Below the pieces are notes generated by a model. It saw only the letters and a list, made by a program, of their open reading frames with translations. It made no database searches and had not been told where the DNA came from. A stretch of DNA of 64,000 nucleotides. Origin: Hofstenia miamia. Lineage: Eukaryota > Xenacoelomorpha > Acoela. The stretch is from NCBI GenBank assembly GCA_004352715.1, contig SCFE01000003.1, forward strand, positions 5,083,128 to 5,147,127, read 5' to 3'. The first letter of the stretch is position 1, and each line of letters begins with the position of its first letter. The translations under genes were made by a program, and so were the position numbers. Positions 43,401 through 53,811 of the stretch are shown here, in pieces.

Positions 43401-44305
43401 CTGCCAGCATGGTATAACATGTGACAAAGTCGATCAGATTTAAATTTTGAGAGGCAATGTAAAACAAACCAACATACACAGATCGTACAAAATTTAGTAC
43501 GATACGTTTCAATAATTGAAAATTTATTGCTCATAACATGCTGGGTTATTTAAAGGGGTTATACATTTATATACAACGGTCTTAGTGTTAAATAAAAACT
43601 ATTAAAAATGCTCACATCATTTAAATTTTACAAATAAATATCATTTTTTAATTTAATCATTCAAAATTGATTATAAACCTGATTTTCAGGCTAAACACCA
43701 ACAGATGCAAAACAAACCTATTATATTATGTTTCCAAAAATAGCAAATGTGAAAAACTGCTATTCAGATAAACACGAAATAAATGATAAAGTATTGGAGA
43801 AAGTCAAAATACAATTGACACAATCAAAGTCCAATTGTTAATTTTTAAAACGTGATTCATCAATTTAACAATTTCGGACAATAAAAAACTGGAAAAATCA
43901 ACGAGTGAAAGCATGATAGCTAAGTGTAAACATACTTGATAATGTTATTCCAACGAAAATGACTAAAAAACTTACATTATATTAATGTTATTTAAGTTGT
44001 GAGAGGTAGATCAAATATGCAGAAATTAAAACCAAAGGCAAAATAATGTCCCAAGCAGAATGAATGATGAAAACCAACCATGCGATTTTAAGAACACAAT
44101 ACTACCTTTTTATTAAAAAGAATTGCAATTATATTTTTTTTCAAAACGCTTTACTGATATACACTCTTATAAAAACTATCTGCCTACCTAAAAAATTTAT
44201 AAAAATCAGAATATAATTTTTCTCTCAGTATTCAAAAGAAAACTTACAAAGTAGATAGGGGTTTGAAGGTCGCTAATTTTTTATACAATATACTTTTAAT
44301 CTTGA
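40436..44305. other. Long AT-rich intergenic stretch, no gene supported
   Basis: Only short frames occur (41343-41534 minus, 42792-42983 plus, 43312-43512 minus) and none shows a motif. The plus frame at 42792 has mildly coding-like composition and no convincing splice sites. An inverted GGTTAGAC/GTCTAACC pair at 42159-42225, with a third copy (GTCTAACCACCC) near 42282, looks like a MITE relic without clear ends. GCGTACGCGTACGC at 41034-41047 is a CpG-rich alternating palindrome. Confidence 0.5.
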
Positions 44306-44313
44306 AATTCAAA

Positions 44314-44653
44314 TAATGTTGGGAAAAATCCGATTTAAATTCAAAAATCAAAAAATCGGATTTTTTATCTAAATTTCAATTTTATCCAGAAAATCTTCAA
44401 AAGCAATATTAGAAATCCTTCCGATACTACTATTTTTGAAATACAACAATCTTGAATAAACTGAAGATAAAAAAACATGCAAAAAATAAATTCACAGCTT
44501 GCCAATTCCTTCCAGGGCAATGACTTCAAAACAAATTAAAAACACTACTTGTATCTCTTTTAGTGTACTTGATTTAAATCAATAGTTGAACTAATAAAGT
44601 TCTTTGATTTAAATCATCGATTCAAATCGAGTGATTTAATTCGCCTAACACTG
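44314..44653. mobile_element. hAT-type MITE, 340 bp, with perfect 8-bp target duplication
   Basis: AATTCAAA occurs at 44306-44313 and again at 44654-44661. Inside, the left end TAATGTTGGG and the right end CCTAACACTG (inverted CAGTGTTAGG) are imperfect inverted repeats of hAT type. Subterminal GATTTAAATC/AATCGATT words cluster at both sides. There is no coding capacity. Confidence 0.72.
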
Positions 44654-44661
44654 AATTCAAA

Positions 44662-46140
44662 CAACCTTGATTTCGTTGGAAATCTACCTTCAGTAAATGA
44701 CAATATTCCGACATTGTCTTATTGCTTGTTCAACAAGAGTTCAGTAGTTTATGGTAGTTTGAATAAAAAGGCGTACATTTATATCATAGCAAACCGGCCT
44801 ATGTGATTTTTTTCGATTTTTAGCATAATTCTATAATTCAATTTTAAATGATTTTGTGCTTTAATATCTTAGCTAGGTTTAATATACAAAACTAGGCAAA
44901 ACACATGTACACAATTATTAATCGGGGCTAAGCTAAATAGACCCGTTGCGAATGTAGGGCCAATACAGTAAATTACATGTAGCCAAATTTATCGAGACAA
45001 CATCCATATATCCTCCAAATACCAATTTTATCTTGCAACATGACAATTCTTCATGGGACAAGGTTTGACAACAATGGAATAGAAGCTTGCAGCTCCCGGT
45101 TTTAAATCCTGTGCAATAAGTCTAGTCCCTCTTAAAGTGTGAGTTTACATGATAGATGTTGTGATCTAAGAAAATTGTTGATGTATCATGACATTATCTT
45201 GATCTGTATTGGACCAAAAATGGTCAAAATTTTCAAAAATGATATCAGCAAAATTTGCATTAAACTAAAATTTTGCGCAGGAATTCGTTAATTTTCTCTA
45301 TCTAACCAAAATAATCTTTGCTTATATATTTATGATGATTTTCAAAAGCTGCTATTTTTTCGAAAACAATTTCTATTTATTTTGACTTTAGCCTTCACTG
45401 AGACCTTGAACAACATTATTTTGCTTAGATCTTTGTTCAAGACCTAGGTAATACATTTGAAATATATCTTCAAACAATTAACCAAATCTTTGCAGTAATT
45501 ATTTTTTGAAGTTTTGAAAATTCGAAAAAAAATTATTTGAAAAAATCATATTTTTAAAAATATCAACTACTACAAAACACTTCCGGGTTGATTTTCTGGT
45601 ATCAAAGGATGTCTCTATGTTAAACTATGCAATTAAATTGTTTTATTGTATCTATTTGAAGGGCAATGAGTGAAAAAACAACGTGTACCTTTGTTGCTAG
45701 GCAATGTTGCTCCGCAAAATTTGCTGGCTTTAACTTACAAAACTTTTCAGCATTTATGATATTTTTGGTTAAAATCGATTAGTATAAGCAAGGTACCTTA
45801 GCAATAGATGTATGGCTGACTTTCAATACTTTTTTCGAAATGGGGCTGGCGGTTTACCACATTAAAACAATTGAAAATTGCTTACTCTCTTAAAGGTGTA
45901 CTATTACTTTTTCACATGGGTTCAGAAATAGCTGATGGGAAAACTTTTAAATTCTGAATTTTAAAAACATTTGATGACATTAACCAAACTTTAGTTTAAT
46001 TCCATGTGAGACTTGCAAAATTCGTTTTTCAAATCCAAGTTTAAATAGCTATAGATACGCGGAAAAACTGGGTATTCTGCAACAATGTGTGACGCATTTT
46101 TTAAAAGAAAATCAGTTCAAAAACATACATAAATGAAAAT
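44662..46140. other. AT-rich intergenic, no gene
   Basis: No frame or repeat could be supported. This is the region beyond the 3' end of the glutathione peroxidase gene. Confidence 0.6.
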
Positions 46141-46144
46141 TTTC

Positions 46145-46150
46145 TTTATT
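46145..46150 (-). terminator. Candidate poly(A) signal of the glutathione peroxidase gene
   Basis: AATAAA on the minus strand, about 475 bp after the stop codon. It is the first canonical signal with T-rich sequence after it, although AAATAAATAA at about 46380 is an alternative. Confidence 0.4.
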
Positions 46151-46164
46151 AAATAATTAATTTC

Positions 46165-46230
46165 GTTAAACTGATGTCCAAAATTTACCATGAGCTTCCG
46201 ATGGCGAAATCATTTATAATTTAATATTTT
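46165..46230 (-). promoter_or_regulatory. Weak SECIS candidate in the 3' UTR
   Basis: Minus strand: ATGA (46213-46210), 12 bases, then AA in a CGGAAGCTC loop (46197-46196), then GGA after a GCCAT/ATGGT helix. The ATGA-N12-AA spacing fits eukaryotic SECIS elements, and the place just before AATAAA fits. However, four unpaired bases separate the helix from the 3' GA, so the K-turn quartet is not canonical. A GTAAGT right after the stop (46617) may start a 3' UTR intron, in which case the true SECIS could be elsewhere. Confidence 0.22.
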
Positions 46231-46623
46231 CAACGTTCAAAAACCTATTGTTTGTATTTGTATAACTACTGTTTTTCAGTTATGTCATTGCGTAATGTAG
46301 TAAATTTTGAATATTCAATTGAAAAGGCACTTACACAAAATGTAATTTTCTCCCAATTACAATTGATTATTTGATCGTTATTTATTTAAAAAAATTATGC
46401 AATTCATAATATATAAACTAGAATGAAGATTAAGATAACTACTAAGGTCATATAACATTAAATCCGGAATAAATATCAAAACAGTTTGAAAACGAGTTTG
46501 TAATCTCGGAAGTAAAAATTGCTTCAGAATTGGCAATATAACAAATGTGCAGCCTTAGCCTACTTCACTTCTTAAAATAAAAAAATTACACTATTAATTT
46601 GATAATAAAATAACTTACATGAG

Positions 46624-46809
46624 TTATAGGTATTTCCTAATATCGTCTAAAAGGGAGCTAGGTGATGACTTGGGACTGAAACGAGCGACGGGGACACCGG
46701 AACGATTGACAAGAAACTTACTGAAATTCCATTTGATTGCGTTGATTAGGGTACCATGTTGCTTATCCTTCAAAAACTTGTACAAGGGATGAGCGTCATT
46801 TCCATTTAC
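46624..46809 (-). CDS. GPX4: Glutathione peroxidase (GPX4 type), last coding exon
   Basis: The exon starts at 46809 after the acceptor ACAATTTAAG and encodes residues 105-165 of the selenoprotein described at 48437-48753, in phase 0. It carries VNGNDAHPLYKFLK, then KWNFSKFLV with Trp131 and Asn132, two members of the catalytic tetrad, and the C-terminal LLDDIRKYL before TAA at 46624-46626. The missing oligomerisation loop marks the monomeric GPX4 (phospholipid hydroperoxide) group. No stop or frameshift is seen. The open frame continues upstream of 46809 into the intron by chance. Confidence 0.88.
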   Translation of the reverse strand, partial: VNGNDAHPLYKFLKDKQHGTLINAIKWNFSKFLVNRSGVPVARFSPKSSPSSLLDDIRKYL

Positions 46810-46995
46810 CTTAAATTGTAACAAGTCAAGTTTGTTGAACGATGGCAAATATTGTTTAGCCAATTAACTAATGCAAGCATTAAAAATACATTGAATGTAA
46901 CAACAGACTACATGTATATATCATAATAAGAGAATGTTGAGTAATAACGTCCTCACAGTTTTTCGTAAACTGCCATTGACAGACATCAGTATTAA

Positions 46996-47158
46996 TGTAG
47001 AATCAGTAGGTGTGTTCATACTATTTCCATTTTACAAATACTTCGTTCTTTATATACAATGCTATTTACAATATGTACAAATATGACAACAACCAGTCAC
47101 CAACACGAAAAGGCGAGGTCTGGCTGATAAATAATAACAACTACCGGCCGTTGCTACA
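46996..47158 (-). repeat. 3' LTR of the miniature element
   Basis: 163 bp, TGTAGCAACGG...GATTCTACA on the minus strand, with GTATATAAAGAACG as core promoter-like part. Confidence 0.75.
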
Positions 47159-47712
47159 CGCCGCCCCAGGCCAGACTCCCTGATTTTTTGTGGTGTGCCC
47201 AATGGATGAGGATCCGGCCCAAAAGGATCCATTCGACAGCTCTTTGCTCAAACATACAAAAACTAAGGCGTAGACTTGGCTGACTCCTATCGATTGGGTT
47301 AATCTTGTGGAGAGGCATCGGATTTAACCTTCGAAACCAGGTCCATCACCAATTGTGGCCGGTGATGACTGAGAACAACAGATAAAAACCATCTTCATTG
47401 CAGCATCATTCAACAGCTCCTCGCTCAAACATGCAAAAACTAAGACGTAGACTCGGCTGACTCCTATCAATTGGGTTCTTTTTGCGAGAGGCATTGGAAT
47501 GTTCTGCATCACATCAGGGTCCTGTCACGGTCGCCATGTAGAATCACTGGGGTAATTCTAGCGAACAAGAAGAGAATACAGTTCAAACTATTTTCTATTT
47601 ACAAATGCTTCGTTCTTTATATACACTGCTATTTTCAATATGTACAAATATGACAGAAAACAGTCANTTGCTGAGAGGCATCGGAATGTTCTGCATCACG
47701 TCAGGGTCACCA

Positions 47713-47866
47713 TGTAGAATCAGTGGGGTGATTCTAGCGAACAAGAAAAGAATACAGTTCAACTATTTCCATTTTACAAACACTTCGTTCTTCATATACA
47801 ATGCTATTTACACGAAAAGCGCGAGATCTGGCTGATAAATAATAACAACTACCGGCCGATGCTACA
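47713..47866 (-). repeat. 5' LTR of the miniature element
   Basis: 154 bp, TGTAGCATCGG...GATTCTACA on the minus strand. It lacks a short segment present in the other copies (between TGTAAATAG and the CAACAACCAGTCACC region). Confidence 0.75.
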
Positions 47867-48058
47867 TTAAATTATTAATTTCAGAGCCTGTTTTGTAATA
47901 TCAGCTAAAGTCATTTTCGTAAACAAACTTTTGAAGTTAACTTTCAAATTTGAGATGAATTTGGCGTTTTAAACGTCTATGTAAGTAAGTTATTTTCTTT
48001 TTAAAAGAAGTACTTACTTCATAAATTAAGTGTGTGTTAACCCCTTTTGTTAAAAACA

Positions 48059-48059
48059 A

Positions 48060-48094
<35 letters not shown>
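48059..48094. repeat. (CA)n(TA)n compound microsatellite
   Basis: CACACA run passing directly into TATATA, inside the intron. Confidence 0.95.
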
Positions 48095-48095
<1 letters not shown>

Positions 48096-48346
48096 TTACA
48101 TTTCCCGCTTTTTGCTATGGAAAATGCAAAAACCTTGCATTTGGCGGAAAACGGTTCGAAATTTCTAAGGCATTTAGCGGGAATCGCACTTTTTCCCTAT
48201 TTTTTGGACATTGCTCCCGCAGTATTCACACGAAATTAAATATATTTATCATGGGGGTAGGTAAATTAAAGAGACACTACTGCGCGAAATTTCAAAGATT
48301 TATGTTTAGAAACGCGGTTAAGATGAGGTTTTTAAAAACATTTAGC

Positions 48347-48350
<4 letters not shown>

Positions 48351-48377
<27 letters not shown>

Positions 48378-48379
48378 CT
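48351..48379. repeat. (TA)n microsatellite near the splice donor
   Basis: TA repeat about 58 bp inside the intron from the donor. Confidence 0.9.
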
Positions 48380-48436
48380 TAAAGTAATACTTCTCGGGAA
48401 AGAGTCTGCGGGAAACATTGGTAAAATAACATTTAC

Positions 48437-48753
48437 CTTTATTTTGGAAAACATGTCAAATTTGACGCCATAACCTTCAGCAAACTTTTTGATTTCAGAG
48501 TCTGACAATGGTTCCTGACTAGCAAACTGGTTGCAAGGGAATGCCAGAATACGGAGTCCTTTATCTCGCAGCTCGTTATCTAACGACACCAACTGTTTGT
48601 AGTTGGTGTCGGTTAAACCTCATTTTGAAGCAACATTGACAATGAGGCAGACATCACCACGGTATTTTTCCAGCGATACCTCATTTCCGTCGATATCGTT
48701 GGCTGTGAATTGATAAATTGTTTCCGAATCCGGAACCGTGCTCGCCATTCGAG
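48437..48753 (-). CDS. GPX4: Glutathione peroxidase (GPX4 type), exon with selenocysteine UGA
   Basis: The product reduces lipid and hydrogen peroxides with glutathione or other thiols, protecting membranes. ATG at 48748-48746 starts [16 protein letters not shown], and residues 33-42 read [10 protein letters not shown]. The next codon, at 48622-48620, is TGA in the exact place of the catalytic selenocysteine (residue 43), and the same frame continues with [21 protein letters not shown] and SQEPLS (Gln78 of the tetrad). The exon ends with Lys104 at the donor AAG|GTAAAT. With the next exon it gives 165 residues and the tetrad U43, Q78, W131, N132, the usual GPX4 size. An acceptor (TTATTTTAG) just before 48753 suggests an upstream 5' UTR exon. 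Alternatively the frame runs back to an ATG at 48871, adding a 41-residue hydrophobic leader. Confidence 0.88.
48620..48622 (-). other. Selenocysteine (TGA) codon
   Basis: In-frame TGA between NVASK and GLTDTNY, the position of Sec/Cys in all glutathione peroxidases. Conserved coding sequence on both sides in the same frame argues against a true stop. Confidence 0.88.
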
Positions 48754-48871
48754 CTAAAATAAGAATATAGATTAATGCTAGCATACTTGCCAGCAAATAG
48801 ACTAAACAAATACAACCATGCACTATTAATGTCAATATGAATGACTGCTTAAATTGAACTAGTACGTTCAT
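48754..48871 (-). other. Possible hydrophobic N-terminal extension or intron end
   Basis: Open in frame with the peroxidase from an ATG at 48871: 41 residues with a long hydrophobic core (VYLLASMLALIYILIL). It could be a signal anchor giving a membrane or secretory isoform, as GPX4 isoforms with alternative leaders are known. The AG at 48754-48755 after a T-rich tract makes intron read-through equally likely. Confidence 0.35.
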
Positions 48872-48879
48872 AATAATAT

Positions 48880-51800
48880 TTCAAGTATACACCACAGGTG
48901 ATTTAGATAAACAACTATGCGCAAAACTAAACCAGGATATATTTCTATACATGTTGATTTGCATCTCCGTTAACGGTCAACCTTTTTCTAAAATGATTTG
49001 GAATTTTTATATTTACAAATTTTAAGTGCGTTTAATAGCTAATATATGGATTATTATTGATAGGGTTCCACATAAAATTAAAAACGATAGGATGTTTAAA
49101 ATATCCAATCCGTATTTAAAAGAAAAAAGAGGCTTAGCAAGCGTGTAACAAATGTATACCATTTGCAACGCCCTTACACAAATGTCAAAAATAACTATCA
49201 ATTTAACACGTGTGTTGATATATATAATTTTGAAATCGAATACGCGTGTGGATATTTTCTACATATTGGAGCTTATTTTTAAATGCAGGTATTAGTTTGT
49301 ATGCATTGTTCAATACAATAGAACCAAGTATTTGAACAATTTTTTATGGAAAAATGGTCGAAATACATGTTGTGTGTTTCGAAACAAAGCAAACCGTGTC
49401 GCATTGGAACAGAGATGGGAATCAATATTTGGTCATACTTCTACTTGGAGAATTATTTCGGAACAAATATCATATTAAAAGAGATCACTTCACTATAAAA
49501 CGATAAATTAATTTTGTTAAATATATTTATAGATGAGTGCGTTCATATATGCCACGTATGCACACTGATTAGTATCAATGTGAAAAGATATGTTATAATC
49601 ATAATATATTATTCCGATACATTGATCAGAAGTGGAAATTTCAGTCAAGTAATTTTTTTTGAATTTCTAAATTATAATACGGTATCAAAATAATTCCAAG
49701 CAATAATAAAATGGTTGAGCATAAATTTAATTCTCCGGTAAGCAATATAGCAATGTTTTCAAATAAAGCATTAATTTTCTATTGCTTCGAAACTAAAAAC
49801 TCGTCTAAAGCTAATACGAATTCAGCCTGAAATAATTTGATTGAATTCACAACTGAGGAAAGAAAAGATTGAAGATAACCTATAAATGTACTTTTCAGTG
49901 TTGACTTGTAGAGGAGTAACACATCATTGGCAAAAACACGTAACATTTCTAAAACAAATATTAATTTAAATATATTTTTAGATCATATAAATAATGTAGA
50001 CTGCTTTTCGTTTTCACAAAATTTAAAGAATCAAAAGGAGTTAATCAAAACGTTGCTATTATTTTAAAATTTATCAAATTAATTCTCTAAAGACGCCAAA
50101 TGTAAACTTTTGCCCATATGAAGAAAAGCATAAAAAATACTTCAGCAATCAAAATTAATTGTTCATATCAAATATTTGTTAGACAAATTTATCAGTGCAA
50201 ATCTGCAATTTAACATATCTTGATCCTCCAATTGGTAATCTTTGGACAACTATATACTATATTATGGCATAAAGACCCAAATATTGTGACGATTAATGAA
50301 ATGGCTTAAATATTTGAGTTGATGCCTAGATTGTAACCACAAAATTAAATATAGTATAAAGGAATAGAGGTTTTTCTGCATCAAATATGTAAACAATATT
50401 TTTTGCACAGTAGAGGAAATAATGAAAAAGCACGAAAAGGTGAATTTGTTGTATTGGACTTCAGAATGAATTTTATTACAATTTATAACTTAAGAAGTTA
50501 AAACGATCTCCAGAAAAAAATTTTGGGGATTGGAGAACTGCTATTTTCCATCGACAAGTAGTAACGTGATCATTAAGCAAATCGATCGTATATTATCGTG
50601 CAACATTATGAAATGTTTAGCACTCTTCAAGCACACTCTTATCATAACGGTACTTTTGTCAGATTTCGCCACAATTTTCATTAGAGGAGACGAAATTGAG
50701 CACGCAATGCATTGCCTGGCGTAACTTATATTATTCAAATATTGAAATAACAAACAAAATTGAAGTTATCCCAGTCGCCTTTATATTTACTATAAAGAAA
50801 CACTTGACAAACAGATCCAAGCAAGCAGAACATAAATCATCATCTTCAACATAAAAGTTAACATATTCATACAGAACTGTATTAACCTTACAGATAGAAC
50901 GCCTTTGCAAGCACACTCGTTTTGAACTAAATGTCCTCTAGAACATTCATAGAAGCGCATTTACGGATTTGTATTTCGATTGCCTTCTGAGATCCAACTG
51001 TAAGCGCCGGATATTAAACCAACCAACGATTGCTATATTACTAAGCTTTGGTCGGAAATTTACAGCTTTCTACAGACTTTTTCAAATTTTAACTCGTCAC
51101 GCGTTATTACAATATAAAATTAATAATATAAAAAGCATTATTATTTACGTTTCAAATTTGGTTCATTATTATCAGACTGCCACATTCAATGTTCTGTCCT
51201 AAAACATTCGAATGTAGTTTGAAGTGCTTAAATATTAATAATGGCGTTTAAAAAAGGCGTACTTCACTAGTGAATTACGCCATGCTTCTGAATGAAATGC
51301 AGAGAAAGCATTTTCTTTTAGTGTTATATAGTAAACCGTATCAATAATGATAGTTCTGCAAGATAAAGTGCATTCATCATCAGACATACCTAAGAAGTGC
51401 TGAACAGAACGCCAACATCATTTTGGACAATGAACATTAATTCCGATAAATTTTTAGCATGGTCAAATACTGTACTGTTTGTATATTACTCATCGAGGTA
51501 GTCACACAACTATCATCAAATCAATGATCATATTGTGCTACTTTAGCAAATAAATCTATAAAGGAAAAGGTTAGAGTTTAATAACCTTTTTATTAAGTCA
51601 CTTGAACTGTTTGCCTAAAGTAAAATAACACACCTTTATGCCAGGCAAATTGATATTTACTTATTAAGGCATGCTTTTTCATTGGGAACATGTTAAATAA
51701 ATTTCGCATTTTGGAATATAAAAATTCTTTATAATTTGGTAAAACAATTTGCTAAATTAAATTATATTACAATAATCAAAATTTTAAATTTTGTGAATTT

Positions 51801-52090
51801 TGCCTTTATTTGAATATCGAGCTCCAGTCACAATCACATCATTTGGGACTTAATAGTTCTAGAACCTCATTGTATACGAAATATTCCTGTAGCACCTATT
51901 CTATGTCATCTAAACATATTCAGTAACCGCTTAAAAATACTAATCTATTTAACATAATCTTCTTTTTGGTAAAATTCTAAAAGTCAAATACTAGTAAAAA
52001 GTCATACTCACTAAAAGCCAATAACTGTCAGCGAAAGGACAGTATAGTTAATTGTCAAATAGCCACAATGTATGTAGTCGTGGTTAATTT
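48880..52090. other. AT-rich intergenic or 5' region, no gene supported
   Basis: Several 60-78 codon frames (50530-51202) carry no motif. The promoter of the peroxidase gene should lie here but cannot be placed from sequence alone. Confidence 0.5.
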
Positions 52091-52094
52091 TTAA

Positions 52095-53530
52095 ATGGGG
52101 AATTTTCAGTAAAATTTATATTAAAATATTTTTAGCTAAAAATGTTCAATAGTTTAAATTCCTTAAAAATGAAGCGACCATTAAAAAATATTTGCTAATT
52201 CTTGCAGAATTCACTGTCTCTTTCATGTTCAGATGATATCACTGCCTTTAGATTTTCTCGAATTTAATGGGTAACACCAATAAGTCATACAGGAATAAGT
52301 CCTATATGATTAAATCCTACGCTATTACTATTAATGATTTTAATTCTCTGAAATTTATTCATTTTCTATTTGTTTGGATCTTTTGTAATAATTTATTGTT
52401 TTTTCCTTTGGAAATCAAATCAATTTTTCCATTGCCACTCTAGTTTCTTTTGCGTTTTGCTAAATTTCTAAAATTTTAAAGAGAGTTTTAGTTTGGTGTT
52501 TGGTAATTACAATAAATTTTTCAACTACTTAGGAATTATACATTAATGTAATGCATATTCAAGGTGAAATAATATACAAACAATGTAGTGGTGTCACGCC
52601 TATAGCAGGTGATAGGTGCAATTCAAATGTGTTTGAAAAGCTGTTCAATATATTTATGCAAATAAGGACTCAACAGGAGTTTAACCTGCATATTACCATA
52701 GGATATGGTAGTGTTCCACACAACATGAATCCACAAATATTTTAATTAACATTGATTTAGATATCTTTTGAATAGTTAAATTCTACTTAATTATGCAAGC
52801 AGAAAGGAATAAACTAGGCATAAATATTAAACAAAGCAGTTGCAATAAAAGGAAAAATTCATGATTCACTATAAACTTATAATCATCAATACATAATGCA
52901 CAGCTGTGCTTACCAATATACAAGACAAATCATATTTAAGGGAACATTTCTACTACAAAAACATTTAATAATTAATATTTGTTTAAACAATAATAAAAAA
53001 GCAAATAAACAAAAATAATAAGTGTGTCTGGAAAAGTTAATTATTTATACATGTATTAAAAATTACTATAAATTGATCTGCAAAGATTAGAGCTCAACCT
53101 GCACCCCTTTGTTATATAGGTCATACCTTAAATAAATCTTATTATTGTTATTTATGAAAAATTCTCAAATATCTATAATTTTGATCCCAATCTGTGACCA
53201 TCAATAATTTTGTATGACATTTTGCTGTCAATTCATTTATATTTTGTGCTTATTAATGAAGAACTTAATCATGTAGGACTTAATTGTGTAGAACTTAATC
53301 ATGTAGGACTTATTCCTGTAGGACTTATTCTATGACATCAATTTCATCTAACAAATAATAGTTTTATGATTCAAAAGGTAGTGACATCATCTGAACAAGA
53401 AAGAGACAGTGAATTTCTGCAAAATTTAGCAAATATTTTTTATTGGTTTTTTTATTTTTAAGGAATTTAAACTGAGTTAAACATTTTTAGCTAAAAATAT
53501 TCAAATTTAAATTTTAGTGAAAATTCCCAT
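52095..53530. mobile_element. DNA element with long (about 230-bp) inverted terminal repeats
   Basis: The left end (AATGGGGAATTTTCAGTAAA ... TATTTTTAGCTAAAAATGTT) matches the reverse complement of the right end (ATTTTTAGCTAAAAATATTC ... GAAAATTCCCATT at 53530). It continues through TTTGCTAA, AATTCACTGTCTCTTTC and a TTCAGATGAT(A/G)TCACT block to AATAAGTCCTA repeats at 52290-52320 and 53265-53330. The inner part (52330-53260) shows no transposase. Target duplications are not clear. A non-autonomous foldback-type element is likely. Confidence 0.72.
53265..53330. repeat. Subterminal tandem AGGACTTA/GAACTTA repeats
   Basis: Five near-repeats of (G/T)TAG(G/A)ACTTA(A/T)T(C/T)(C/A)TG in the right inverted repeat. 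The left repeat has three such words in inverse orientation. Confidence 0.7.
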
Positions 53531-53811
53531 TTTACCTTACTGCATGCTGAAACCTCTTTTAGATTATCATTATTGATCTAAGAATAAAACACAACTTTCA
53601 TATAGTTATTCTAGTTATCACACTATAATTTTGCATGCTAAACAAAGGAATTCAAGTCACTAAATTTTCGAATCAGCATTCAAATAATTATTAACTATTA
53701 TATGCAAAAGTAGTAGATATATAGATATATATATGAAATAATAACATTTTTACAATCTTTTGAATTTATTTATAACCACTTGTTTGTAACACACAGATGA
53801 GTGCTACCCTA

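Larger units (their letters stand above)
46996..47866 (-). mobile_element. Miniature LTR retrotransposon (TRIM-like) in the intron
   Basis: On the minus strand an LTR of about 155-163 bp begins TGTAGCAwCGGCCGG and ends GATTCTACA, with a TATATAAAG core. It is seen at 47866-47713, partly at 47666-47537, and at 47158-46996. After the 5' LTR comes TGGCGACCGTGACAGG (a primer-binding-site-like TGG start), and before the 3' LTR a G-rich GGCCTGGGGCGGCG. Only about 380 bp lie between the LTRs, with no gag or pol, but with a diverged direct repeat of about 100 bp. TTAA flanks both outer ends (possible 4-bp target duplication). The middle LTR copy meets a single N (47667), so the second unit is probably a contig-overlap duplicate. 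Confidence 0.78.
46810..48436 (-). other. Intron of the glutathione peroxidase gene
   Basis: Donor AAG|GTAAAT at 48437/48436 and acceptor TTTAAG|GTAAATGG at 46810/46809, phase 0, 1627 bp as assembled. It holds a miniature LTR element (46996-47866), (CA)n(TA)n at 48059-48094 and (TA)n at 48351-48379. The exon-intron and intron-exon junctions share AAGGTAAATG. Confidence 0.82.

Noticed and set aside
46262-46300. Hairpin ATGA-C-ATAACTG-AAAAA-CAGTAGTTAT in the peroxidase 3' UTR as SECIS
   Set aside because: Helix of only about 7 bp, an AG bulge on the 3' arm, and no GA opposite the ATGA; spacing ATGA to AA is too short.
48047-48382. 111-codon plus-strand ORF with YIYIY ends
   Set aside because: It is bounded by (CA/TA)n tracts and lies within the intron of the minus-strand peroxidase gene.
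50530-51202. Cluster of 60-78 codon ORFs as a gene
   Set aside because: Frames on both strands overlap, none has motifs or splice signals.
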